From Kalmusia sp. IMI 367209 (taxonomy: Eukaryota > Ascomycota > Dothideomycetes > Pleosporales > Didymosphaeriaceae), in the NCBI GenBank assembly GCA_027946365.1, contig JAPEUQ010000018.1, forward strand, positions 1-64,000: 64,000 nucleotides of DNA, read 5' to 3'. Positions 20,401-32,149 of this stretch are shown piece by piece. The first letter of the stretch is position 1, and each line of letters begins with the position of its first letter. The notes beneath the pieces are model-generated. The model worked only from the letters and a program-made list of their open reading frames with translations, had not been told where the DNA came from and ran no database searches. The position numbers and the translations under genes were made by a program.

Positions 20401-22439
20401 CGGTTTCCAATTGCGGCTCCAGTTCAAGCATCTCCTAGAAGACGAGGTGGATTTCGATCACGCGAGGATACATCTCATTGACGCCACTTCAGCACAAGGC
20501 AGGGACATCTGGCTAGAGAATACGGAAGTCGTGCAGAGTAAAAAAGGCGTCTGCCGGATATGGCTGGGCTCCAATGTAAGTAGAATGTTCCATCATGTTT
20601 TCCTGCTGACCCTGCCAGACAAACACCACTGGCGCATACATCGTCGACAAGATTGTCCTCCAGACGAAGCGAATCGTATTCGTGCACGAGCCCTTCACGA
20701 AAGCTGAAGCGACGACACCTCTTGGTATAATCACCTCCGTGTCTGCCACATCCCTCAAATCCGCGAAGAAGAACCGAGTCCTCTGTTTCCCTCGTACCGA
20801 AGCTTTCCAGGCAAGGCTTTATTTGTCGCATTTCATACACATCGATAAGCCAAGACATATTGAGATCGAGTGTTCGAGCGGATGGAACAACATACAAAGA
20901 GCGGAAATACGCCTCAAATCAGCATCAGCTGGGCTGAGGCTACGAACAGCTAACGCGACGACAACCTCGGGAGATGCAAAAGTCGTGGACAAGCCTAAGC
21001 CGGGAGTGGTATGCATAGGGGACATGCCTGCAGGTACTACTGCGACGTTTCAGATTCCCTACGAGACGGAGACGATGCTACCCGATCTGACGGTTAGAAT
21101 GGAGATTGAGTACTCCACTGAGAACGGTCAGTTCCTCTACTATTCGTCGTTCACGATACCTGTAGAGCTACCTCTCGACGTCAACGTTCATGACCACTTC
21201 AAGAACTCTGCTCTGTTCTCCAAATTCAACATCAAGACAGCGAGTCAAGTACCTTTGGAGATACTGGATGTATCGTTGGAAGGCTCAGGCGAATATGACG
21301 TTAGTGCACCACGGAAACCGAATGGTCCTTTCCACGTTTTCCCTAAGCAGCCAATAGCTGTCACCTACAAGGTCACAAAGAAGGGGGCCGAGACGGGTTA
21401 CAGACAGAGCCAAGCGTCGAACAATGGGAGCCTTGCCTTGTCCGTCGAATATCGCTGTGCGGATGAGGATGTATTGGAACGAGTGCAAGCACTGTTTGCG
21501 AGCGCTATAGAAGGCAGCCCCGTTCATCGATTGACGCGGTTGCTAGTCGATACGTTTGCGGACCGTCTTAGGCATAGGATCTTGCCACCTCAATTTGAAA
21601 GGATCGCATTGCTGGACAAAGTTGATCTGGGTCCGTTCGACGATGTTGGATGGTCAGAGTGTATTGAGAGCTTGCCGCAAATTGTGCGAGATGACACTCG
21701 CATGTGGCTCGAGAAGTGGCACCAGGTGAGAAACGGAAACTACTCATTTGTAGAGAGCGAGGCTGACTCTTGACAGAGCCACAGATCAATCCTCCTCCCA
21801 AAGACGTCGGATCCCGCAACACAAGCCCCGAGTACCGCGCCACCTTCGCCCTATCCGCCTCGTCGCATGACTATAACCGTGTCTATCCCACAAACCCACA
21901 TTCTACACACAGCATCACTGTTACTCACCTCACCTGAAGCTCCATCCACGCATGGCTCGACGATCGCAGTTGTCGGCCAACCGCTCATGACCGAACTCAG
22001 CATCAAACACACGCGGCGCTGGTGCACCCAAAGCAGCCTCCTCTCGGCCGCCAACCTCTCCTCCCCTGACGACCCCATGGATTTTGTCTACACGCTAGAA
22101 GCACACCCCGATACTTGGTTGGTTGCCGGCCAGCGGCGCGTCCACTTCACCTCGAGGGAGGACGAAGAACACAAATTCTCCGTTATGCTGATACCGTTAA
22201 GATGCGGCACGGCGCTGCTTCCGAACGTGGAGATTCGCGCAAGGATAGCGCCAAAGAATGAGGATGATAAGAAGAAAGATGGATCAGGGGAGGCAGATGA
22301 GCCATTGAATTGTGAAACGGACTATTTGGCTTATGGGGAGTGTGTGGTGGTGGTGCCAGATGTGAGGAGCAGCACTGTGGGCATCGGGGAGATGAGCTCG
22401 ACTAGGAGCGCGATCTGGCTGGAAGCAGAGAGCAGATAG
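17456..22439 (+). CDS. TRS130: TRAPPII complex subunit Trs130 (TRAPPC10 family)
   Basis: Seven exons (17456-17567, 17621-19055, 19106-19802, 19854-19945, 19993-20575, 20619-21725, 21777-22439) total 4689 nt, or 1562 aa. The N-terminal block SSKVTVEYHDPSGLFPLV followed by SRFPLKNLHWKAP and RPLRSIDSLHVDLVP is the conserved Trs130/TRAPPC10 opening. The middle carries FVDNIVRSWTFSALEQVL and a helical LAALRFELGDFAAAAMYF segment. The C-terminal third is the beta-rich region typical of the family. Trs130 is a Golgi-associated TRAPPII subunit that helps activate Ypt/Rab11 GTPases in late Golgi and endosome-to-Golgi traffic. The last exon contains an acidic/lysine stretch (NEDDKKKDGSGEAD). Start chosen at 17456 because it supplies the first exon that splices in phase into VEYHDPSG. 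Introns are 43-53 nt. Confidence 0.92.
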
Positions 22440-22745
22440 ATGATTGCATTTCAAAAATGTATAGACAATGGAACGAATTGGGTGCATGGGTTGTTGGATG
22501 CTGAGTGCTGATATAAGCGACGCCAAGGGTGATGTCACGCACGGGCGCGTATGCTTGGATTCCAAAAGTCGCGTTGTCGGCCTGTCGTTCGCTCCTCCTA
22601 AACACACGACACACGACACATTCCACCCGCCCTTGCAGCGATTGCAGGCCATCCACGCTCCACGCCTTCCCGCCCCATACCGCATCTGCCCCGCAATTCC
22701 GTCTCCGCAAATAAACGCCACTAGCGAAGCACGCTCCCGCCCGCC

Positions 22746-24064
22746 ATGCCGAAGGTGAAGGGCAAGCAGACCGTCGAACAGCCCGTGGAGATGGAGGTGG
22801 ACGATAAGGAGAACGAACGCCCCGCCACCGCCCGCCCCTCCAAGTTCAAGGAGGGCACTATGAACAGCACGAGCGCCATCGTCGCCCCGCCGGACGAGCT
22901 GTGGAAGGGTCTCGACATTGAGGAGATGATTGAGCGGTTTAACGAGGAGGATAGTGCACCTGCCGGCTCTGCTACGGCTGCCACGGCCACGGCCACTACC
23001 ACGACTGTTCTTCGCAAGAGAACAGCCGCTGTGTCACGTGCCGCTTCTGCTTCGCATACGCCAAAGGTCACACCCGAGCCGACAAGTGCGACTGTGCCTG
23101 CCACCGAGGGTCCGCTGGGTCGCTTCTCCCGCGCCGTGGCATCCTGGTTCAACGGGGCCGGCGCGAGCTTCAGCGCGTTGGGAAAGCGGAAAGCAGGCAG
23201 CGAGACTGCCGAGAAGCATGCCGTCGACAAAGCAGCAGAGGAGCGCAGGAAGCAGGTCGAGGAGGCGTATCGCCAGGCGAAGGAGCAGGGTCTCTTGCCC
23301 GCGCCCAAGGTATTTGTGCGCCCTGTGTCTCGGGCTCGCAAAACGAGTGGTGCGTTTAATCCTCACAGTCGCATGCTCCACCATTTGAGGGTGCTCAAGC
23401 TGACTTTTTTTCCACTCTAGCATCCCTCACTCCATCTGTTCCCGCTACGCCTACACCCGACGGCTTCGCCGCCCCACGCACTCCTGCACTCTACAAGACC
23501 CCGTCTAAACGCGATCTCCACAAGCAGAAGAAGCTCAGCAAGCGCGTCTCAGATCTCGAATTTAAGCTCCGCGAAGCCCGTAAGGAGCTCAACCTTGCTC
23601 TTGGCCCGCACAACCCGAACACTCTCCCTCCGCTCCCAGTCACCGATCTCCCGCCAACCCCCAAGACCGATCCATCCTTCAGCGCATCCGAGACCTCTCC
23701 GCATGACCAAACCATTCCAGACCCTCCTGCCACTTCCTCCAAGGTCGGCAAAATCATCAAGAAGCGCAAGGCCACGGGCGATTCAGACGGCGAATTCAAG
23801 CCGATCCCTACGGATTCCGACTACTCGCTCGATTCGGGCCCAGAGAACAAGAAAACCAAGCTCACGCCACCCAAGAAATTGACGCGCAAGAAGAGCTCAC
23901 GCCTGACTAAGAAGAAGAGCGTGACAACGAAGGAGGAGGTGGTGATCGTGGTGCCGGATGGTGCTGGTGTTCCACGTGTCCCGGACATCCCAAGCGGTGT
24001 GCCGGGCAAGAGGGTTGCTGTGAACGATGATGGATATGGGGGATTCGAGCATGAGATGTTCTAG
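22746..24064 (+). CDS. Unrecognised nuclear-type protein with KEN motif and coiled coil
   Basis: Two exons (22746-23349, 23421-24064; 71-nt intron) give 415 aa. Visible features are MEVDDKENERPA near the N-terminus (a KEN sequence, the recognition motif of the APC/C), DELWKGLDIEEMIERFNEED, and a charged helix AEERRKQVEEAYRQAKEQG. After the intron, KRDLHKQKKLSKRVSDLEFK is a likely coiled coil, followed by a long Ser/Pro/Lys-rich region with basic clusters (KKLTRKKSSRLTKKKS) that could be nuclear localisation signals. The C-terminus is DDGYGGFEHEMF. I do not recognise a named family. A nuclear, possibly cell-cycle-regulated scaffold is a guess from composition only. It starts 306 bp after TRS130 on the same strand. 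Confidence 0.75.
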
Positions 24065-24707
24065 GATCCCAATTGGCCTTATTATAACGCAAGTGCAAGT
24101 GCTTCTTTAGCATTAGCAAGTGCTAGCGAGCTTCGGCGTGATTTCAGCATTAGCGATTTGGCTTTCAGCATAGCGGTTTCTACATTTTTGGTTCTGATTG
24201 TTGGTGGTGGAAAGGGTGTTGAGTCCACCCAGATTGGCTTCTGCACAAGTGAACTTTTCGGTCTAGTGTGTTAGCGCTGCGCGTTTTGTCTTGTTTAAAA
24301 GGCGTGGAGTGCTTTGCATGGGTTATGAGGTCACGGACTTTACGATGAAACGGCTGTTCTTTTGTTCTTGTGTATAAGCTTTTTAATACATTGATCGGCT
24401 TCGAGTCTATTTAGGGTACATCTCGATCAAGTGGGTGGAAAGTTGGAAACGTGACTTCTCTGAACTGGGTATGGAATCTGTGCTCTTAATTGCACTATGA
24501 AAAGTCCCGGCGAAAGGTTGAATGAAGACAAGATTATATCTCTCACCCTGCTCATAGACTTTTTTATAGGTTGTATCGTGTTTCGAGTCCCAGGAAGTTA
24601 TGCTTTCTTCACGTCGTCTCACGACGGAGTGACCGCTTTTTTGGTCTTGATCATACAATCTATACTTGCTTGAATTGTACCTCAAGCTATACTAGATTAC
24701 CTCTACC
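24065..24707. other. Intergenic region between convergent genes
   Basis: 3' flanks of the KEN-motif gene and the GH2 gene. No coding or RNA feature is recognised. The stretch near 24100-24190 is rich in repeated AGCATTAGC and GCTTTCAGCATAGC-like words, too irregular to call a repeat. Confidence 0.5.
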
Positions 24708-27362
24708 TCAAGCCGCCACTACAACCACCTTGCCTAGGCTGAGACCCTCTGCCTTCGCAGTGACAGTGAATTCGCCAGCACCGGTCGCCTTCACGATCCC
24801 CAACGCCTTTCCCGCAAACGCCTTCCTAGTCTTCTCTGGGAACGCTGTGAAATCTGTGGGATCCCCGTTATCAGTCGCCACTACCTCCCCGCTTCCTTCA
24901 ACCGCGAACGTAATAGCATTCGTAGCAGACAGGACCGCGTTGCCTTCTTTATCCAGCACATCAGCAGTCACGAAACTCAGATCTAGGCCGTCGGCCGCGA
25001 TGTGCGTGCGGTCTGCTGACAGGCGGAGCTGTGCAGGTGGGCCTGTGGTTTTGATAGTTGCGTCTGCCCACGGGGAGCCATTCTTAAATGTAGAAACAGA
25101 GACGGTGCCGGGCGTGTACCGCACCTGGTCCCAGCGAAATCTGTACTCGTATTCGCCGCGCTTCCTGCGTCCCTGGCTTTTCCCATTGACGAAAAGTTCC
25201 GCTTCGTCGGCTGAGGAGAAGACGTGTACGGGTGTCGTTTTGTTCTCCCTTCCCTTCCAATTCCAGTGCGGTAGGATGTGCGCAAACTTCTCCTCCGGCC
25301 TCCACCTCGCCTTGTATAGATAGTATCGATCTTTAGGGAACCCTGCGAGGTCAATGGGCCCGAAGTAGCTCGAGCGGCTCGAATAGTACGGCGTTGGTTC
25401 CCCAATATAATCGAAGCCCGACCACACGAACTCTCCGGCTACGTACGGCGCATGGTCCTGTGCAGAGAACACTTTGTCGGGCGAAGAGCCGAAATCTGCG
25501 CTATACAAGCCGTAATCGGAGACGTGGTGCGTGGTGCTGTTCCCACCAGAGGTGTCGTTGACAGGCGCGCTGGTCTCGTTCACCACGGGGAATATGTACT
25601 GCCCGCGGGAACTCAGGGCAGCGGCTGTTTCGCTGCTTAGGAGTAGTTTCTCTGGAAACGCTGCGTGGAAGTCGGGATATACGGGCGGGGTCGTAATGCC
25701 CTTGCCCTTGAGCTGCGAGTATGCATTCGAGTCGCGGATACCTTCGCCTTGGTAATTGAGGCTGATGAAGTCGAGAGCAGCGGGGAAGGGCTGGTTTGCG
25801 TGGGCGGCGTTCATCGACGCGGTGATGGGGCGCGTGGGTTCTTCGTCATGGGCAATGTCGCGTAGAATAGATACTGTGACGCCGCCCGTGGAGTTGGATT
25901 GTTGCTCGGAGACTTCGTTGCCGACGCTCCAGCCGAAGATAGAAGGGTGGTTTCTGTCACGGCGGAGGAAAGCGCGTAGGTCGGGCTCGTGCCAGTCGTT
26001 GAAGATGAGGTGAAAGTCGTTCAAGGTCTTGTTGTTGTTCCATACGTCAAAGATTTCATCCATGACGAGAAATCCCATGCGGTCTGTGAGATCAAGCAAT
26101 TCGGGCGCTGGAGGGTTGTGTGACATGCGGATTGCATTCGTGCCCATGTCCTTCAAGATCTCGAGCTGGCGTGTTGCGGCACGTAGATTAAAAGCTGCGC
26201 CTAGGGCACCTAGATCATGATGCTGGTTTACGCCGCGGATCTGAATGCGCTCGCCGTTGACGAGGAGTCCGCCGGAGCCGCTATAGGTAAATTTGCGGAT
26301 GCCGAATTGGGTTGAGTAGGTATCGATGGTGCTGTTCTGCGTGGAAAGGCGAGTGATGGCGACGTATAGATTCGGCTTCTGAGATGACCATGGACCCCAT
26401 AGCAGCGGATTTTCGACATTAACAGTTTGATTTAACTTCAGGCTGCGGTTTCCCGCCACGCTTCGGGTGAGCTGTGGAAATGATGCGACCTTCTTCCCGG
26501 GTCCACCAGTCTCGGAGTCCAGTACATGAATGTCAGTGGCTATGTCAATTGCTTGTGAAGAATTGCCTTTGTTTTCCACCTGCAACGCCAGCCTCACAGT
26601 CGCCTCCGAATCCGAAACGTCCTCCGTAGTCACATACGTCCCCCACTGCCCAACATGTACACGCTGCACCTTCGTGATCCACACATTGCGATAGATACCA
26701 CCACCAGGGTACCACCTCGATGATTCGACAGGGTTATCCAATCTAATCGCTAATTGATCCTTTCCGTCGAATCTCAAATACGGTGTGAGGTCAAGACGGA
26801 AAGACGCATATCCATACGGCCACCCCCCTACAATATCTCCATTCAGCCAGACTGCAGCGTAAGACTGTGCACCATCAATGTCGAGGTAGATCTTTTTGCT
26901 CTTATCAGATGATGAGAGATCGAGTTTCCTGCGATACCATCCCACACCTTGGATAGGAAGACGACCCATGCCTCCCTTGACAGGGACATTGTCGCCGATA
27001 TAGAATGGGCCTTTAATTGCCCAGTCGTGAGGTAGGGTGACCGTTTCCCAGTTGCTGTCATCGAAAATCGGCTTCACAAAAGTGACATTACCGCCAATAT
27101 TTCCAGGTCTTGTCGTGTGCTTGCTGGCGTCCTTGATGAAGTCGTTCGCGGTTGGAAGCATGTACGGCTTCAGAATGTTGTAGGACAAACCATCAGGGTT
27201 CCTTTCGGTTCGCTGGAACTTCCACTTGTCGTTGATGCTGATGCGCTCTCGTCCAGAGGATGCGGCATTTTCTCTGCTCTGTATTGGCGTAGCGAATGTG
27301 GTATCGAGGCCGCTGAGAACAGCTAGGCCGAGGCAGAAGATGCCCCAAGTTTTCGGAGTCAT
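24708..27362 (-). CDS. Secreted glycoside hydrolase family 2 (beta-galactosidase-like)
   Basis: Single exon, 884 aa. Residues 1-24 (MTPKTWGIFCLGLAVLSG...) form a signal peptide. The N-terminal sugar-binding domain (about 40-230, with TLPHDWAIKGPF and GVGWYRRKLDL) is followed by an Ig-like domain and a TIM barrel (about 355-620) opening RGVNQHHDLGALG and IRMSHNPPAPELLDLTDRMG. The acid/base is Glu483 in GWSVGNEVSEQ and the nucleophile is probably Glu578 in LLLSSETAAAL. The C-terminal 230 residues look like DUF4982 and invasin/Big-type domains. There are many NxS/T sites. GH2 enzymes act on beta-galactosides, galactofuranosides, mannosides or glucuronides. The HDLGALG and SHNPPAPELLD pattern is beta-galactosidase-like, but the substrate cannot be fixed from sequence. 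Length and motifs are complete. Confidence 0.92.
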   Translation of the reverse strand: MTPKTWGIFCLGLAVLSGLDTTFATPIQSRENAASSGRERISINDKWKFQRTERNPDGLSYNILKPYMLPTANDFIKDASKHTTRPGNIGGNVTFVKPIFDDSNWETVTLPHDWAIKGPFYIGDNVPVKGGMGRLPIQGVGWYRRKLDLSSSDKSKKIYLDIDGAQSYAAVWLNGDIVGGWPYGYASFRLDLTPYLRFDGKDQLAIRLDNPVESSRWYPGGGIYRNVWITKVQRVHVGQWGTYVTTEDVSDSEATVRLALQVENKGNSSQAIDIATDIHVLDSETGGPGKKVASFPQLTRSVAGNRSLKLNQTVNVENPLLWGPWSSQKPNLYVAITRLSTQNSTIDTYSTQFGIRKFTYSGSGGLLVNGERIQIRGVNQHHDLGALGAAFNLRAATRQLEILKDMGTNAIRMSHNPPAPELLDLTDRMGFLVMDEIFDVWNNNKTLNDFHLIFNDWHEPDLRAFLRRDRNHPSIFGWSVGNEVSEQQSNSTGGVTVSILRDIAHDEEPTRPITASMNAAHANQPFPAALDFISLNYQGEGIRDSNAYSQLKGKGITTPPVYPDFHAAFPEKLLLSSETAAALSSRGQYIFPVVNETSAPVNDTSGGNSTTHHVSDYGLYSADFGSSPDKVFSAQDHAPYVAGEFVWSGFDYIGEPTPYYSSRSSYFGPIDLAGFPKDRYYLYKARWRPEEKFAHILPHWNWKGRENKTTPVHVFSSADEAELFVNGKSQGRRKRGEYEYRFRWDQVRYTPGTVSVSTFKNGSPWADATIKTTGPPAQLRLSADRTHIAADGLDLSFVTADVLDKEGNAVLSATNAITFAVEGSGEVVATDNGDPTDFTAFPEKTRKAFAGKALGIVKATGAGEFTVTAKAEGLSLGKVVVVAA

Positions 27363-29115
27363 ACTGAGGCGTTGCGCACACGAGCAACAGACGCCGTCCC
27401 AGAGACACCTAGCTCCATGGCTTCCGGTTCTCTATATCCTTCAAGTAGTCTCTGGAACGGAGAAATTGATTCCGTAAAATGTACTATAACATTGCATTCT
27501 ACCGAAGCACCTATGCCAAGTCCTCCAAACCAGGTGCTGGGTCATAGTAGGGCGTGGGTTCGTGGGTAAGTAGTGTATATGATGCGGGGATATACCCGAA
27601 CAGCCGGTGAAAGATATTCGTGCCTTGCATATCATGGCAATATCTAGCAGCGCCATCGCGCTTCCATGGGAGCTTGTGGCCTCAATCTCAAAGATGACAC
27701 AATGCGCAACTTCTTCTCTGAAGGAACATTCTTGGGCTACATTTACGAGATACTGTTGATTATGGCATGCAAGGTACCGGTTAAAGTAACAACGATCTGC
27801 AAGACTTGTTCTCGTAGCGCGTCATGTGACGCGCGCTAGTGCGGTCGGCTCTTGTCAAGAGTCGCTTCGTACCAAGCTTTCAAGCACCGTCGGGATATCC
27901 CACGATCGAGTTGCGTAGATGCTAATGAACACAGAAGACAGCAACACGTAAATCGTTAATCCGCTGTGACTCGAGTCTCTGTGTAGACCCAGCATACTTC
28001 GGCTGTTGTCATTCAATTCATGCAAACATGCATGCCGATCGAGAAACCTACGCACCGCCCGTCGGTGGCAGTCGACAGAATCCCATATCCACTCCTTCTT
28101 CCATGCCAGGTTCCAGTCACTGCACTCGAAGCACACTCAATTCGAACTGACTTAGGCGATTCATGTCCCTTACACGAGAAGTGTGGGAGTATCCAATTTT
28201 GACCCGATGCTGCTCACACTTTCAAAGGTCTCAGATGACTTTACCGGTCATCCGGTCTACATACTACTTTGGTAGTCTTTAACATGCCGCAGAATTTCCC
28301 TTCGCGCACACCCAGCTTTCCTGCAATACATCACGTCAACGCGGACGCAACAGCCAGGACTTTCGGGACAAGAGCGCAAAACCTCATAGACATGCGGATC
28401 CTGTGTCGAACTTCAGCCCCCCAGGAGCTTTTGGAAAGAAATCATGCGGCTTCTGTGATGCATATCCTAAAAAATCTACCTGTGAATGGCGGAACAAAAC
28501 GTATACAATACCAGAGTAGGCTTCAAGGTCTTTGTGATTCTACCAATTGCTGCTTCCTATGCATTTTCCACTTCAAGCTCGTTCTTGTTCGATGTGGTGA
28601 CACAGTGTTCCCAGATTAACACGCGTTTACTGTTTACACCCGCAACGCCAACAGCCAGCAAGCAAGTGTGCATCCCATCATAAATGTTGGCTTCCAGATA
28701 AGAACCACTGTATGCTTGTCATGGCATTTTGTCTTCATCTAAGTGATAACCTCAACGACGAAGACGTAAGAAGCGGCCTTAATTATCTTGCTAGAGGACA
28801 AGGATGTAGTGCACGGGGTGTTTTATATGTACATCCACAGCTTTAGCACACGACCGTTACCAATATTAGATTGTTTTATTATATGCGCAAACTTATGATT
28901 GCTGAAACTGAGGTGCCTCGCTTAGTTTGCCGCAGGGCGGATTTTCATAGCTATGGGATAGACGTCAGATGGAAGAGGACGGAGAATCCCAAGATTCTAA
29001 TCGAATACATCTTAGAATACGTGGCTTTGACAGTGCAAAGTAATTTATATCAAATGGTTGGAGAATTTGTCTCAAGAGGTTTATTTAAAGGAACCCAATA
29101 CAGATTATAGTTTTA
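27363..29115. other. 1.75-kb intergenic region, nothing recognised
   Basis: Upstream of the GH2 gene and downstream of the NmrA-like gene. Only short open frames of ordinary composition, the longest 116 codons at 28269-28619. None has a recognisable motif. Confidence 0.5.
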
Positions 29116-29997
29116 TCAGTGTTTAGACGATCTCAACCACTGCTCAAAACTTTGGACTTCGAAGCCCTCCGCTTTAAGTACCTCCATGTCCACTTTGAAC
29201 CCTTCCTTCTCGAACCAATCCATACTCTTTCCCGCATCATCAACTCCCCACCTCAATGCACGACTAGGCATATCCCAGATTCGAGGCATCTTATATCCGC
29301 ATACTGTCTGAAATATAGTGTCTGCCTGGCTGAAAGTTAACTCATCGCCAGCAATACCCACAGCTCTCTCCTTCCATCTTTTTACATCTGTGAGCACATT
29401 TGCTGCAACAATTCCAATATCCTTCACGCTCACAAGCTGCATTTTTTTATCGGCCTGCATTGTTTGCCATAGCCCAGCCATCATCTTTCCAAAAAAGTCG
29501 GGGTTATAGTTGTCCATGAAACCCGCGGGTCTCAAGATTGTCCACTCAGTGCGAGTGCCTTGTGTCTTTTCTCTAAGGTACGATTCGATCCTGTGCTTCG
29601 CTGCGAAATGTGGAACTGTTGTTGCGTTTACCCAGCTGGCGCTCTCGCCACCTCGATCGACGCTGCTAAATACAATGTGGGATATACTATGTGCAGTTGC
29701 CGCGTCGATCATCGGGAGCGCTTGTTGTTCATCGTTCGGTGGGACGGTAACTAAAAAGACTGATGTGATATCTGGATGCGAATTGAAAATAGGCTGAGGC
29801 TCCGCTACATCTCCTTCCACAAGTTCGATGCTCGGAAAATTTTCTTTGAGAGTTTGAGCTTTAGATGAGGCCAAAGATCGTGTAAGGGCGAGGATCCGAA
29901 TCGGTGGGGTTTGTGGGGGCAATGCTTCGAGTGCTGCGATAGTCGCATATCCTTGCTTGCCTGTAGCACCCACAACGAGGATTGTAAGGTCCGTCAT
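29116..29997 (-). CDS. NmrA-like NAD(P)-binding protein
   Basis: Single exon, 293 aa. The N-terminal Rossmann motif ILVVGATGKQGYATI, LVEGDVAEPQPIF, and VFLVTVPPNDEQQALPMIDA followed by HIVFSSVDRGGES fit the NmrA/HSCARG group of atypical short-chain dehydrogenases. Family members sense NAD(P) or NADPH and regulate transcription factors, or act as isoflavone-type reductases. The usual YxxxK pair is not evident, consistent with a sensor rather than an oxidoreductase. The C-terminal half holds DNYNPDFFGKMMAGLW and SVKDIGIVAANVLTD, also typical. The gene lies beside the UNC93-like transporter on the same strand. Complete, with no break seen. Confidence 0.88.
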   Translation of the reverse strand: MTDLTILVVGATGKQGYATIAALEALPPQTPPIRILALTRSLASSKAQTLKENFPSIELVEGDVAEPQPIFNSHPDITSVFLVTVPPNDEQQALPMIDAATAHSISHIVFSSVDRGGESASWVNATTVPHFAAKHRIESYLREKTQGTRTEWTILRPAGFMDNYNPDFFGKMMAGLWQTMQADKKMQLVSVKDIGIVAANVLTDVKRWKERAVGIAGDELTFSQADTIFQTVCGYKMPRIWDMPSRALRWGVDDAGKSMDWFEKEGFKVDMEVLKAEGFEVQSFEQWLRSSKH

Positions 29998-30577
29998 GAT
30001 ATTAGAAATATTGAGTGTATCTTTGCGTAGCTAGGTCTATGTCGTTGTGTATGTGCTACGTCGATCTATATATACACCTTAGTGGTATCGGAGACTTTGC
30101 CTAATGGGGACATTACAAGTTCCCGATTCACTTCCTTCCGCGATCTTCGAAAAAAAGTCTTCTTCTGCCAGGGTTCACCTGCAATGTCTCTTTAGTAGTG
30201 ATACTCTAGTAATAAAGGAATAATAACACTAGCCTACCTACCAAGCGTCTCGACCAAGTACACCGACAGGTTAACTGAGCCAGTGAGTGATATGTCAATG
30301 AAAGCACTACGTACGAGAAATGTTAACACCCTAATCCGTTGCTTGCGAAATCTAAAGAAGGGTTATAACATAATCGCACTCTACTATACTATAGGGACAA
30401 CATCTTATAGATTCCTTTTGAACCGAATTACCCTAGGGTATGTAATATCTACATACACGTTATCTCTTTTTGTGCTATTCCTGAATGAGATGCGACGAAC
30501 CACGATGTCTTCAACTCTTAAATGCAACACACCTAATACCTCCTAAAGTTCGGTAACTGAGCAATGGCAATATCATT
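29998..30577. other. Intergenic region, nothing recognised
   Basis: 580 bp upstream of the NmrA-like gene and downstream of the UNC93-like gene. An 87-codon open frame at 30283-30546 has no recognisable content. Confidence 0.5.
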
Positions 30578-32149
30578 CTAAATGCGACTGCCTTTCTCAT
30601 TGGCGACGACGCTGATTACAGGCAACGTGGCTGAAGTGTCAAACACCGAGCCTTCAGACAGCCCATCTGTATCTAGACCAGCGAGCGACTTTCCATGCGA
30701 ACTGTCTGCTACCTGTGTGAAGACGACCCAGGCTGTCAAAGGTATTGAAATGAAAAAGAGAATGAGGTTGATTGCGCATGCCCAGTTATAGTCCACGTCC
30801 ATGGCAGATACAACGAAGCCGAAGGTCGAGCCAAGAGATCCGACAGAATTGATTATGGCTGCAAGAAATGAAGTTTCGTTGAGGTTGTTCGTGAGGCTGC
30901 CACCAAGCCAAAACATGAAGGTTGTAACACTGTACCCACGTTAACCATCCGCATTACACTACATTATGACATTGCGCAAGATACTCACAACGGATCAGAG
31001 AATCCCCAAAGAGCGAAAAGAAAGGCGCCCAATCCAAATCCTGGAGATGACCAGTCCAGTGTTGGCTTCGATTTGGAATAGTGCACCTGCACCGCCTGAC
31101 CCAAAATCCAACTTGCACCTGCAAAGACTAGGACGAGAGCGAAGCCGATCTTTGCGCGTGTGCGTCGGGAGAATCGCTCAAAATCCAGGATCTGTCCCAT
31201 CAGAAGAGCGGAAAAGAGACCGACAAGGTAGAAGACCGTGCTATTCAGGGCGCGTGCTCGCACAGTGAAGTATGCAAAATTAAACTGCCATTGGTAGGAC
31301 AAGAACCACTGTCCGTACAGCCACAATGGAAGCAGCGCTAAGATGGCGGGGCGCTTCAGCATCCCTTTCAGCACCTGAAACTCCTGTAGTAAGGACGCCT
31401 GCCGAGCGAGCTGAACAGGTCGTCCATCTGTTCTCTGGACTTGCTTCGCAGTAGGCAGCAGAATAGCAAATGGAAATCCCAGTCCCATGATGATCATCAA
31501 GGCGATGTATGTCGGGGTGGATACTGAGCCTCGCCAGCTTTTCTCGATATTGAGTGCAAGACTAACTATTCCTCCGATGGAAGCTCCCAAGGACTGAAGG
31601 CCGAACTTTATGGACACTGCGAAAGTAAGCCATGGAGACCCGGAAATGAGGTCCATTGAGTTCTCTCTACTCACTAGCTGTCCCTTTCCTGTTCTCTTCT
31701 GAGTATCCCAGTAGGATTGCACCTGAGGCAACCCAGAGGAAACAAGCAGAAGCACCAATCGAGACTGCACCCACCAAAAGTAACCAGTTCGTCCCAAAGC
31801 GATCATTACAATACAGCCCGGCAGCGTAAGGTACGTAACCAAGGGTTCCAATCTTGGCATGGAGTCAGCAAAGAGCTTCAGCGCAAACTAGGTGCGTACA
31901 TACAGTCAACGTCCATTTTGGGGTGATACGGTTTACGATAGAACCAGCAAAGGGGCTTCCAACCGCCAGAACACCGAAGACAATAGCATTGGCAGCATTG
32001 GTGATTTCCGGGCTCGCTCCTCCACCAGCTCCCATACCGTTCAATGCGCCAAATATGCCTGGACATGTGAAAGCTGTCACTGCAACAAGCAGTGCGCTCC
32101 AGATCGTCGATCTATACCAGGTGACTGGATGCTTTTCTGCGTTCGCCAT
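30578..32149 (-). CDS. UNC93-like major facilitator superfamily transporter
   Basis: Four exons on the minus strand (32149-31904, 31852-31675, 31616-30989, 30929-30578), introns of 51, 58 and 59 nt, total 1404 nt, 467 aa. The start MANAEKHPVTWYRSTIW leads into a membrane segment and GIFGALNGMGAGG, a typical UNC93-like first loop. Exon 2 gives IGTLGYVPYAAGLYCNDRFG and exon 3 SIKFGLQSLGASIGGIV. The later half has LLPLWLYGQWFLSYQWQFN, FSDPFVTTFMFWLGGSLTNN and a final ISIPLTAWVVF segment, giving about 10-12 membrane spans. Fungal UNC93-like proteins are plasma-membrane transporters of mostly unknown substrate. Splicing restores one frame throughout. Its neighbours (monooxygenase, adenine deaminase) suggest it could import or export a related small molecule (inference). 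Confidence 0.9.
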
